36,000 nucleotides of DNA from RGIG1934 sp045122895. Its GTDB lineage: Bacteria > Bacillota > Clostridia > Lachnospirales > Lachnospiraceae. Of the stretch, positions 1 to 6,563 are shown one piece after another. Where the stretch lies: positions 1 to 36,000 of the forward strand of contig JBGVIE010000053.1 in NCBI GenBank assembly GCA_045122895.1, in the 5' to 3' direction. Position 1 is the stretch's first letter, and each line of letters starts with the position of its first letter. The translations under genes were made by a program, and so were the position numbers. Below the pieces are notes generated by a model. It saw only the letters and a program-made list of their open reading frames with translations. It made no database searches and was not told the origin of the DNA.

Positions 1-109
1 CTTCTGCCTTTACCTGTGGCACACTTATACCCGACATCGCAAGTGCACATGCAATAATCCCTGATGTTATAGCCTTTATTGTCTTACCATTAATGATTCT
101 TCTTCTCAT
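1..109 (-). CDS. N-terminus of an exported protein (partial)
   Basis: Only the first 36 codons lie in the window. They read as a Sec signal peptide: basic start (MRRRIINGKTIK), a hydrophobic stretch (about residues 13-29) and a plausible signal peptidase I site at V-K-A before E36. The ATG (107-109) has an AGGAG ribosome site 6 bases upstream. The start lies inside the last codons of the alkaline phosphatase gene (20-base overlap in another frame), so the two are probably translated from one message. The mature protein is outside the window, so its function is unknown. An extracellular or wall-associated protein is likely, and a second phosphatase is possible but unsupported. Confidence 0.7.
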   Translation of the reverse strand, partial: MRRRIINGKTIKAITSGIIACALAMSGISVPQVKAE

Positions 110-1610
110 GTTTTTCTCCTAACTTCATTATTTTGTATATCTTCTTATATATGTCTGTATTGTCATAATAACCATAAAATTCCTCGCTGCCTGCACCTAC
201 AGAATAGATTGGAACCTGAACTCCTGTATGTGAATATGTCGTATAGTCAAGTCCTGCCTTATGATTCATAATATGTGATATTGTAACTGTAAGTGGATCA
301 TATCTGCCGTACAGTTCATATTCCTGATTATTCATCTTGCTATGACTTAAGGCCCCTACCTCGAGGGTTCTAAAATAAGCATCCATAAGTGCCTGTGTCT
401 CATCCTCATTAAAATTGGTTCCGTAAATTTCTTCAATATCCTCAATTACCACTTCAAACGCTTCTTCTTTATTTTTGTATCTGGTTATATATTTATCTTC
501 AAATTCATAAAAAGACAGCTTTTGCTTCTTAAGCTTACTTAAATAAGTCGAATAAGCAGTCTGAGCATATCCAACAGTGAGGCCTCCTGATTCATGATCT
601 GCTGTCACTATTATCAAAGTCTCGTCAGGATGGTTTTCATAGAAATCATACGCCTTTTTTACTGCCTCATCAAACGCAAGAGTTTCTCTTATCATAGTAG
701 CTGCATCATTTGAATGATTTGCATAATCTATCTTTCCACCTTCTACCATCATAAAAAAACCATCTTCATTATCAAGCATCTCTATTCCTTTTGAAACATA
801 ATCACATAAATGCCATTCATTATCCTTTAAGTCCATATCATATTTCATAAAGCCTTCTTTGATATTGGTCTCCGAAATCAAAATTGTCTTTTCACTGTCT
901 TCCTGTTTTAGAGCCTCTTTATCTTCTGCCTTTCTATATACCTTATATCCTTCTTCTTTGGCATAAGCATAAAGGCTTTTTTTATTATTCTTCTCACCTG
1001 TACTGTCTGTAAAGCCCCCTCCTGCAAAAAAATCAACGTCTGATTTTGCAAGCTGTTTCCCAATCTCATAATAATCATCTCTTGATGCACTATGAGCATA
1101 AAAAGCCGCCGGCGTTGCATGATTTAATGATACGGAAGTGATAATTCCAACCTTATATCCAAGTCTGTCCTTTAGCTGTTCTGCTATTGTTTCATAACTA
1201 TGCTTACCTGACGGATTCATAGACACAGTCTTAGAAGAAGTCTTTTTGCCTGTAGCTATAGCTGTAGCGGCTGAGGCAGAATCAGTTATTGTTGTGTCAA
1301 CATTATATGTATCAACACTTCCTGCCACATCATAATTCATAAACGATAGTCTTTCTGTCTTGCCTTTGAAATAAGATGCGGCCTGAATCTGTGAATACCC
1401 CATTCCATCACCTATAAACAAAAAAACATACTTGGGAATTTTTTCTTCTACAACCACTTTTGATTCCGTTGTAGTATCTAATGTAGAAACTTCAGAAAAT
1501 GTTGTGGTAGTTTCCTGATTGTCTATTTTTGAACTGCTGCAAGATGCAAGATTCGCAACCAAAATCGTTGCTACAATCCCACACGCACATAATTTTTTCA
1601 TATTAACCAT
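90..1610 (-). CDS. phoA: Alkaline phosphatase, PhoA family, lipoprotein
   Basis: Hydrolyses phosphate monoesters outside the membrane, normally for phosphate scavenging. Visible family motifs in order: FLFIGDGMG (metal-binding Asp), TDSASAATAIATG (Ser after the Asp is the nucleophile), SLNHATPAAFYAH, VEGGKIDYANHSND, TADHESGG and HTGVQVPIY (metal ligands). The N-terminus has a lipoprotein signal ending in the lipobox LASC, so it is probably lipid-anchored and surface-facing. About 506 residues, normal for the family. An in-frame GTG at 1661 lies inside the promoter -10 box and cannot be the start. ATG 1610 follows AAAGG by 10 bases; ATG 1601 is the alternative. A monocistronic-type promoter lies just upstream. 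Exact substrate range is not visible. Confidence 0.93.
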   Translation of the reverse strand: MVNMKKLCACGIVATILVANLASCSSSKIDNQETTTTFSEVSTLDTTTESKVVVEEKIPKYVFLFIGDGMGYSQIQAASYFKGKTERLSFMNYDVAGSVDTYNVDTTITDSASAATAIATGKKTSSKTVSMNPSGKHSYETIAEQLKDRLGYKVGIITSVSLNHATPAAFYAHSASRDDYYEIGKQLAKSDVDFFAGGGFTDSTGEKNNKKSLYAYAKEEGYKVYRKAEDKEALKQEDSEKTILISETNIKEGFMKYDMDLKDNEWHLCDYVSKGIEMLDNEDGFFMMVEGGKIDYANHSNDAATMIRETLAFDEAVKKAYDFYENHPDETLIIVTADHESGGLTVGYAQTAYSTYLSKLKKQKLSFYEFEDKYITRYKNKEEAFEVVIEDIEEIYGTNFNEDETQALMDAYFRTLEVGALSHSKMNNQEYELYGRYDPLTVTISHIMNHKAGLDYTTYSHTGVQVPIYSVGAGSEEFYGYYDNTDIYKKIYKIMKLGEKHEKKNH

Positions 1611-1652
1611 AACGTCTGTACCTTTTATACTTTTTATTTTTTGAACCTGTCC

Positions 1653-1681
1653 ATTATACACTAAAAATAATTTTGCTTCAA
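1653..1681 (-). promoter_or_regulatory. Sigma-A promoter of the alkaline phosphatase gene
   Basis: On the minus strand TTGAAG (1676-1681), a 17-base spacer and a perfect TATAAT (1653-1658). Transcription would start near 1646, which excludes the upstream GTG as start codon. No clear PhoP-box repeat is seen. Confidence 0.75.
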
Positions 1682-1734
1682 TTCCAAGTTTTTTCCATTT
1701 TATGCTATCTTAAAAAACGAATGTGATATAAATA

Positions 1735-1771
1735 TGAAAAATGCCGGCTCTGCATTATGCAAAACCGGCAT
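1735..1771 (-). terminator. Intrinsic terminator after the small unknown gene
   Basis: Inverted repeat ATGCCGG/CCGGCAT (1741-1747 and 1765-1771) with an inner TGCA-TTA-TGCA pairing, followed on the minus strand by a short T run (1736-1740). It lies between the unknown 187-residue gene and the alkaline phosphatase promoter. Confidence 0.75.
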
Positions 1772-1794
1772 ATCAGTGTGACATTTTAATAGTT

Positions 1795-1830
1795 TGCAAA
1801 ATCGGCGCATCGGCGCGATTTTTCATACTA
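1795..1830 (-). repeat. GC-rich dispersed repeat, copy 1
   Basis: Minus-strand unit beginning TAGTATGAAAAA and continuing CGCGCCGATGCGCCGATTTT to TGCA. It contains a tandem GCGCCGAT and folds as AAAATC-GCGC/GCGC-C-GATTTT with loop CGAT (one bulged C). Its first triplet, TAG, is the stop codon of the gene ending at 1828. Its GC-rich core stands out from the AT-rich surroundings. Other copies are at 2402-2430 and 4342-4377, all in the same orientation. Confidence 0.85.
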
Positions 1831-2388
1831 TTCCTGATTATAAAACTCTTCAAACTTTTTATTAACTGCATCATAAGTCTGACTGGAAATATCCGGCAAA
1901 CTCTTCCCCCATGCCTTTGTCGCTTCCTTGAAACCCTTTTCAAAAGCTTCCTGCATCTTTCGCATCTTCTCTTCATCTCCCCCTGACAGTGCTTTGGCAA
2001 AATCAAATATTCTCTCAGATGTCTGCTTAACGCCCCAGTAACCGTCTTCAGAAATATCCTCTCTAGCCTGCTTAATCGTCTCAGGGTCAGCGGTAAAATT
2101 ACCGCTTGCAAGTGCCTTCCACATATCATCTGCAGTTCCTATTGTAACACCCTGTTTACTAAACATCTTAGTTACCAGCTCCTGCATCTGCGATATTCTG
2201 TTCTGTGTATCAGCCTTCAGCTTCTGAACAAGCGCTGCTCTGTCTGACTCACTGAGCTTTTTGTTAGACGCTTCATAAACTGCCGCCTTACTCTCTGTCT
2301 TATTGTCACTTGTAGCCTGTTTCTTACTGACACCTACATATGACATATAGTCCGTATTCTGCTTTTCTGTTACTCCATTAACACTCAT
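1828..2388 (-). CDS. Conserved small hydrophilic protein, function unknown
   Basis: About 186 residues with no signal peptide or membrane segment. The N-terminal third is polar and Ser/Thr/Asn/Lys-rich, resembling a disordered region. The middle is helical (LKADTQNRISQMQELVTKMF). The C-terminal half holds WGVKQTSERIFDFAKALSGG, then EKGFKEATKAWGKSLPDIS and TYDAVNKKFEEF. I recall this C-terminal pattern from a family of clostridial proteins sometimes labelled hydrogenase-4 component G, a name that does not fit a soluble protein of this type, so I assign no function. ATG 2388 was chosen because GGAGG sits 5 bases upstream, inside the codons that would follow ATG 2400. The stop codon TAG is the first triplet of a dispersed repeat, so the C-terminus may be altered. 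Confidence 0.8.
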   Translation of the reverse strand: MSVNGVTEKQNTDYMSYVGVSKKQATSDNKTESKAAVYEASNKKLSESDRAALVQKLKADTQNRISQMQELVTKMFSKQGVTIGTADDMWKALASGNFTADPETIKQAREDISEDGYWGVKQTSERIFDFAKALSGGDEEKMRKMQEAFEKGFKEATKAWGKSLPDISSQTYDAVNKKFEEFYNQE

Positions 2389-2401
2389 ACTAACCTCCAT
2401 G

Positions 2402-2430
2402 TCGGCGCATCAGCGCGATTTTTCATACTA
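2402..2430 (-). repeat. GC-rich dispersed repeat, copy 2
   Basis: Minus-strand TAGTATGAAAAATCGCGC then TGATGCGCCGA. It has one base difference from copy 1 in the core and lacks the 3' ATTTTGCA end. It lies between the lipoprotein gene and the ribosome site of the following gene, ending about 4 bases before that GGAGG. Confidence 0.85.
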
Positions 2431-2490
2431 ATCTCACATTCCGAAGATACATAAATCTGTTTCACACTATATATCGGCACTTTTATGTAT

Positions 2491-3429
2491 TTATTTAACC
2501 TTATCAAAAGATATATAATCGATTTGATTCCTGTACATAATTATTCCTGAATTATTCTCTAAATGATTCTTCTCATATACATATACACCGCCATTATGAT
2601 CATAACCAACTGCTTTATAAAAATCTGCATAATCTTTGTTGTACATAAATTCCGGTGATAAACTTGAGACCTCACTCACGCTTCCATCGTCAAACTCAGA
2701 AATCAAAGCATCAAATGAATGTGTGCTCTCATCTGCTCTCCACATAAACGCCTTGCCATTTACCACATACATAGTTTTCCAGTAGTATTCATCTAACTTC
2801 TTGTCAGTAATCTCTGACACTTCGTATTTGCCACCCTGATATTTTGCATATTTAAGCGTCATCTTTCCTGTCTCTAAATCCATCCTGTTATAGATAAAAC
2901 TATTATCGTCAAGTACTGATAACACAAAATATCTGCAGTTGTCTTCTTCAAGCTTAAGTTCTCTTATATTCGATACTTTTTCACCATCAAAATCGCCTAT
3001 GTACAATTTGCAGCCATTTGCAAAACCTTCACGTGTCTTAGCTTCTTCGGATAAAAGTCCGGTGAAAATCACCTCATTTCCATCGTCGCATATTGTAGCA
3101 GTTATCGGATAATACTCCTTATCAAATTCCACCTTCTTAAGTCCTGAATACTTATCATCCTGTTTCTTTGATATATATACCCTATACATATCAGATAGTT
3201 TTGCCCCCATCGTTCTGTTAGAATAAGATAACATGGCAGTTTCGTCATCCTTTGAAAAAGATATATTCTCAACCATATAACTCTTATCTATCGTCGAATC
3301 TGCAAACCAGTCACATTCTACCGAACCTTCATAACTATATTTCTTACCTGAATCCTTCTTACTACTGCATCCTGCAACTACTGCACATATGGCTATAGCT
3401 ACAAAAAACAATACACTTCTCTTCTTCAT
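2491..3429 (-). CDS. Lipoprotein of unknown function
   Basis: About 312 residues. The N-terminus MKKRSVLFFVAIAICAVVAG followed by CSSKK is a lipoprotein signal with lipobox VAGC, so the mature protein is lipid-anchored on the outer face. The rest is rich in Asp, Lys and Tyr with repeated short beta-type stretches (for example CDDGNEVIFTGLLSEE, VLDDNSFIYNRMDLETG, VVNGKAFMWRADES), which suggests a beta-propeller-like fold (inference). No catalytic motif recognised. ATG 3429 was chosen because GGAGG lies 5 bases upstream; ATG 3441 would place that site inside the gene. A promoter with an overlapping palindrome precedes it, so it appears to be regulated separately from sigE. Confidence 0.8.
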   Translation of the reverse strand: MKKRSVLFFVAIAICAVVAGCSSKKDSGKKYSYEGSVECDWFADSTIDKSYMVENISFSKDDETAMLSYSNRTMGAKLSDMYRVYISKKQDDKYSGLKKVEFDKEYYPITATICDDGNEVIFTGLLSEEAKTREGFANGCKLYIGDFDGEKVSNIRELKLEEDNCRYFVLSVLDDNSFIYNRMDLETGKMTLKYAKYQGGKYEVSEITDKKLDEYYWKTMYVVNGKAFMWRADESTHSFDALISEFDDGSVSEVSSLSPEFMYNKDYADFYKAVGYDHNGGVYVYEKNHLENNSGIIMYRNQIDYISFDKVK

Positions 3430-3453
3430 ATGTACCTCCATATGTCTTTACTT

Positions 3454-3495
3454 TGTTACAGATTGTAACATATAACCTGCATGTTTGCTACTCAA
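3454..3495 (-). promoter_or_regulatory. Promoter with overlapping palindromic operator
   Basis: On the minus strand TTGAGT (3490-3495), a 17-base spacer and TATGTT (3467-3472). A perfect palindrome TGTTACA-ATC-TGTAACA (3454-3470) starts within the -10 box and extends toward the transcription start, the typical place for a repressor site. It resembles BlaI/CopY boxes (TACA-N2-TGTA) but with three central bases. No T run follows, so it is not a terminator. The -35 box overlaps the sigE stop codon. Confidence 0.5.
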
Positions 3496-4228
3496 ACTTT
3501 ACTATTTCTTTTCTAAGTCTTCTGATTATCTTCTTTTCAAGTCTTGAAATATATGACTGGGAAATGCCAAGTTCATCTGCCACCTCTTTTTGTGTCATCT
3601 CTTCCCCCTCTTCGTTATTAAGTCCATATCTCATCTCAACTATCATCTTTTCTCTTTTCGACAATTTAGATATAGCCCTGTTCAACAGCTTTCTATCAAC
3701 CTCATCCTCCATATCCCGGGATATCACATCCTCATCCGTTCCAAGAACATCCGACAACAGCAGCTCATTACCATCCCAGTCTACGTTCAGCGGTTCGTCG
3801 ATAGATACCTCAAATCTTGTCTTGTTATTTCTCCTAAGATACATCAAAATCTCATTTTCTATACATCTTGATGCATATGTTGCAAGCTTTATATTTTTAT
3901 CGGCATTATATGTATTAATTGCCTTGATAAGCCCTATTGTTCCAATCGATATCAAATCCTCTACAAGTACTCCCGTATTGTCAAACTTCTTAGCAATATA
4001 CACCACAAGTCTGAGATTATGCTCTATAAGGAGACTCTTTCCCTTCTTATCCTCCTCTGTTCCAAGCATATATATTGCTTCCTGCTCCTCCTTACTTGTA
4101 AGAGGTGGGGGCAGTACCTCCGGTCCTCCTATATAATGAATATCTCCCTGATTTCTAAAAAACATTTCCTTTATTCCGGACATCATTTTAAACTGCATTC
4201 GTCCCGGAACCACTACCTTAATAATCAT
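3488..4228 (-). CDS. sigE: Sporulation sigma factor SigE precursor (pro-sigma-E)
   Basis: Sigma-70 family factor that drives mother-cell transcription early in sporulation. 246 residues, close to the usual length. It begins with a basic, amphipathic pro-sequence (MIIKVVVPGRMQFKMMSGIK), then HYIGGPEVLPPPLTSKEE, the region where SpoIIGA cleaves in the Bacillus protein. Region 2 contains NLRLVVYIAKKF, DLISIGTIGLIKAI and KLATYASRCIENEILM; region 4 contains LSKREKMIVEMRYGL and the helix-turn-helix TQKEVADELGISQSYISRLE. ATG 4228 is fixed by AGGAG 4 bases upstream and by the pro-sequence; an ORF extension to 4357 reads through the palindromic insert and is not real. It lies 141 bases after spoIIGA, an unusually long and structured gap. 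sigG, often next in order, is not here. Confidence 0.95.
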   Translation of the reverse strand: MIIKVVVPGRMQFKMMSGIKEMFFRNQGDIHYIGGPEVLPPPLTSKEEQEAIYMLGTEEDKKGKSLLIEHNLRLVVYIAKKFDNTGVLVEDLISIGTIGLIKAINTYNADKNIKLATYASRCIENEILMYLRRNNKTRFEVSIDEPLNVDWDGNELLLSDVLGTDEDVISRDMEDEVDRKLLNRAISKLSKREKMIVEMRYGLNNEEGEEMTQKEVADELGISQSYISRLEKKIIRRLRKEIVKFE

Positions 4229-4240
4229 ATTACTCCTCAT

Positions 4241-4340
4241 TTCTGAGCGACTTGTCGCGAAGCGGCGAAGAGAAATTTGCGCAGGCGATTTCTCTTCTGC
4301 CATCAGAGCTATTTGCTTTCGCTCAGAAGCAAATAGCCGT
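4241..4340 (-). repeat. Palindrome-rich spacer between spoIIGA and sigE
   Basis: Three strong inverted repeats on the minus strand: H2 at 4308-4337 (11-bp perfect stem GCTATTTGCTT, 8-base loop CTGAGCGA); H3 at 4267-4297 (10-bp perfect stem GAAGAGAAAT, 11-base loop); and a short GCGAC/GTCGC at 4247-4258. In addition TTCTGAGCGA (4241-4250) and TCGCTCAGAA (4319-4328) are perfect long-range inverted repeats. As a result the H2 loop can pair with bases lying 3-12 nt 5' of the sigE ribosome site AGGAG (4233-4237). It is preceded by dispersed repeat copy 3. Confidence 0.85.
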
Positions 4341-4341
4341 A

Positions 4342-4377
4342 TGCAAAATCGGCGCATCGGCGCGTTTTTTCATACTA
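4342..4377 (-). repeat. GC-rich dispersed repeat, copy 3
   Basis: Minus-strand TAGTATGAAAAAACGCGCC then GATGCGCCGATTTTGCA, nearly identical to copy 1. The last sense codon (GTA) and stop (TGA) of spoIIGA are formed by its first bases, TAGTATGA read in another frame than in copy 1. Confidence 0.85.
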
Positions 4378-5143
4378 GTTGCTTATTAACTAATATCCCG
4401 TAGTCACCATCAGACGATAATTCTCCTTCATACAAAGCTATTACCGGCTTATTAATTATCCGTCCATCTACTACCATACTATCAATTTCGTATCCCTCCA
4501 TCATTCCATTCTGCTCCCCAACAGAATGAAATGGTATCATTCTTATATGTTCTTTAATTGAGTCTTTTGCAAGTATCCCTTTTATTTTTTCCTTCTCAAC
4601 TATACTCACATTTTTTCCAGATATCACATCTTTGAGATTGTTCCCCGTATCCACAAATCCGTTAAGCTTTACAGTTACGTCCGAATAATTTAACACCACC
4701 TGTACATACAACGATTTCTTTTCATTAAAAAAATCAAGACAATACATACAGATTCTAAGTATGGTATATGTTAGAATTATCTTCATAAGTCTTGCATTTC
4801 CAACAACCATACTCATACCATTAAGTATTCCTGCCAACACAAAGCTTACCAGATACAGCAAAACAAATCTTCTTACAAGTTCCTTAAAACAGCATCTCCC
4901 AAACGCTATAAGAACCATAAAAAATGCCATAAAAATATATGTAAACATATACTTTAATAATGAATTCCACCACGGATTCATAACTGCTAAAACTGAATAT
5001 ATGGCACCTATTGCTGATGTCATAATTTTTCTTAAAGCACCACACTTTCTATGTAAGAATTCTTCCATACAACCCACAACAATATAGTCCATAATGAAAT
5101 TGCTAAGAAAAAGCATATCCGGATATATCACATAATACATCAT
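4370..5143 (-). CDS. spoIIGA: SpoIIGA, membrane aspartic protease for pro-sigma-E
   Basis: Cleaves the pro-sequence of SigE at the sporulation septum. The N-terminal half has about five membrane segments (for example MLFLSNFIMDYIVVGCM, YMFTYIFMAFFMVLIAF, FVLLYLVSFVLAGILNGMSM). The C-terminal half is the protease domain with the catalytic aspartate motif GFVDTGNNL near residue 165 and the later segment PVIALYEGELSSDGDYGILV. About 257 residues versus roughly 300 in Bacillus (from memory). The final codon and the stop come from the dispersed repeat, so a shortened C-terminus is possible. Start: GAGGGG (5150-5155) is 6 bases before ATG 5143; ATG 5140 and 5149 are alternatives. Its position before sigE and after ftsZ is the standard Firmicutes order. 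Confidence 0.93.
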   Translation of the reverse strand: MMYYVIYPDMLFLSNFIMDYIVVGCMEEFLHRKCGALRKIMTSAIGAIYSVLAVMNPWWNSLLKYMFTYIFMAFFMVLIAFGRCCFKELVRRFVLLYLVSFVLAGILNGMSMVVGNARLMKIILTYTILRICMYCLDFFNEKKSLYVQVVLNYSDVTVKLNGFVDTGNNLKDVISGKNVSIVEKEKIKGILAKDSIKEHIRMIPFHSVGEQNGMMEGYEIDSMVVDGRIINKPVIALYEGELSSDGDYGILVNKQLV

Positions 5144-5170
5144 CACCATCCCCTCAAAAGGTCAGTTATG

Positions 5171-5204
5171 ATTATATTACAAACGAGATAAATATTTTGT
5201 CATT
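5171..5204 (-). promoter_or_regulatory. spoIIG-type promoter with a Spo0A-like box
   Basis: On the minus strand a perfect TATAAT (5171-5176) and a near-consensus ATGACA (5198-5203) are 21 bases apart. That is too far for ordinary sigma-A recognition but similar to the long spacing known for the Bacillus subtilis spoIIG promoter, which needs Spo0A~P. TTTTGTCATT (5195-5204, plus strand) covers the -35 and partly matches the 0A box (TTTGTCRAA). No -35 box is present at 17 bases. Confidence 0.5.
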
Positions 5205-5220
5205 TACTGTCCGTGGAAAG

Positions 5221-5277
5221 TGTTTTTTTTGACGACAAAAAAGGACATCTCCCGGTATTTCTGCCGAAAAATGTCCT
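5221..5277 (-). terminator. Intrinsic terminator after ftsZ
   Basis: Inverted repeat AGGACAT/ATGTCCT (5271-5277 and 5242-5248 on the minus strand) with an internal CGG...CCG pairing, followed by a T run (5235-5241) and a second T-rich stretch. It separates the dcw transcript from the spoIIG promoter. Confidence 0.88.
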
Positions 5278-5306
5278 ATATAAATCTTATTGTAACTGCC
5301 TGGCAA

Positions 5307-6491
5307 CTAACGATTTCTCTGAAGGAATTCAGGAATCTTAATATCTCTGTCAACTGACTTAGACTCTGGTCTGCTCTGTCCAAAAGCACCTGCAGGTCTG
5401 ATTGGTGTAGCTACCGGCTTTGGTGCCGGAGCTACAGGCTTAGTGTATGTAAATCCTGTCTGCGGTGTTGGCTGCTTTGTCATACCAATATTTGTATTCA
5501 TGCCTGCAAGACTGTGTCTGTTAATGTTAAGTCCTGAAGGTGAATCCTCAAGTCCTGTAGCAATAACTGTAATCTTACATTCATCAGGATATGTCTCATC
5601 ATATCTGGCACCAAAGATAATATTAGCTGTATCTCCCGCAAGATCCTGTACATAAGAAGCTGCTTCATTAGCTTCCATAAGACTAATATCACCTGAAATA
5701 TTGATAATAACATGTGATGCACCCTGGATAGTTGTCTCAAGAAGCGGACTTGTAACAGCTGCCTGAACAGCTTCGTTAGCCTTGTCGTCGCCCTTTCCTT
5801 CACCGATACCAATATGTGCAATACCCTTATCTGTCATAACTGTCTGTACATCAGCAAAGTCAAGATTGATTAATGCCGGTACATTGATAAGGTCTGTAAT
5901 ACCCTGCACAGCCTGCTGTAAAACTTCATCAGCCTTCTTGAGTGCTTCAGGCATTGTAGTTCTTCTATCTACGATTTCCAATAATCTGTCATTAGGGATA
6001 ACAATAAGTGTATCAACGTTAGCTCTTAACTTCTCAATACCGCCAAGTGCATTACTCATACGTGTCTTAGCTTCGAATCTAAAAGGCTTGGTAACTACAC
6101 CTACCGTAAGAATTCCCATATCCTTCGCAATCTTGGCAACAACCGGAGCAGCACCTGTTCCTGTTCCGCCACCCATACCACATGTCACGAATACCATGTC
6201 GGCTCCTTTGATTGCCTGTGTGATTTCTTCTATGTTCTCTTCGGCAGCCTTCTCACCTACTTCAGGCTGTGCTCCTGCACCTAATCCCTTAGTAAGCTTC
6301 TCACCTACCTGTAAAGCTGTTGGAGCCTTACATAACTTAAGAGCCTGCTTATCAGTATTAATACCGATAAATTCAACTCCACTAATATTCTCATCTATCA
6401 TTCTGTTAACGGCATTATTACCTGCACCGCCAACACCTACTACAATAATCTTAGCTGCTGATTCAGCTTCATTTGTCATAATCTCAAGCAA
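5307..6491 (-). CDS. ftsZ: Cell division protein FtsZ
   Basis: Tubulin-like GTPase that polymerises into the division ring. Visible: IIVVGVGGAGNNAVNRM (nucleotide binding), the tubulin signature GGGTGTGAAPVVA, NDRLLEIVDRRT and DFADVQTVM (T7 region, catalytic Asp). A Pro-rich linker follows, then the conserved tail DIKIPEFLQRNR that binds FtsA/SepF-type partners. 394 residues. The start is TTG 6491: a perfect AGGAGG (6500-6505) lies 8 bases upstream and the protein then begins MLEIMTNEAESAAKI, as in relatives. The in-frame ATG at 6527 has no such site and lies at the expected transcription start. Has its own promoter in the ftsQ-ftsZ gap and a terminator downstream. ftsA is absent, as in many clostridia. 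Confidence 0.97.
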   Translation of the reverse strand: MLEIMTNEAESAAKIIVVGVGGAGNNAVNRMIDENISGVEFIGINTDKQALKLCKAPTALQVGEKLTKGLGAGAQPEVGEKAAEENIEEITQAIKGADMVFVTCGMGGGTGTGAAPVVAKIAKDMGILTVGVVTKPFRFEAKTRMSNALGGIEKLRANVDTLIVIPNDRLLEIVDRRTTMPEALKKADEVLQQAVQGITDLINVPALINLDFADVQTVMTDKGIAHIGIGEGKGDDKANEAVQAAVTSPLLETTIQGASHVIINISGDISLMEANEAASYVQDLAGDTANIIFGARYDETYPDECKITVIATGLEDSPSGLNINRHSLAGMNTNIGMTKQPTPQTGFTYTKPVAPAPKPVATPIRPAGAFGQSRPESKSVDRDIKIPEFLQRNR

Positions 6492-6534
6492 GGGTACATC
6501 CTCCTTCATAATTCCTATTACTCTCATCTTTATA

Positions 6535-6563
6535 ATAATACTTTTATTTTAGTAAATAATCAA
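6535..6563 (-). promoter_or_regulatory. Sigma-A promoter for ftsZ
   Basis: Minus strand TTGATT (6558-6563), 17-base spacer, TATTAT (6535-6540). The -35 box contains the ftsQ stop codon TGA. It gives ftsZ a dedicated start site roughly 40 bases before its TTG codon. Confidence 0.7.

Noticed and set aside
2461..2490. ATACATAAA/TTTATGTAT inverted repeat after the lipoprotein gene as terminator
   Set aside because: The loop is about 26 bases, the stem is AT-only and no T run follows.
4226..4357. Upstream extension of sigE beginning MRRFCIRLF
   Set aside because: It reads through the palindromic spacer; the ribosome site and the pro-sequence fix the start at 4228.
5782..6552. A 256-codon frame on the plus strand opposite ftsZ
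   Set aside because: Shadow of ftsZ codon bias; no ribosome site, and the product has no recognisable features.
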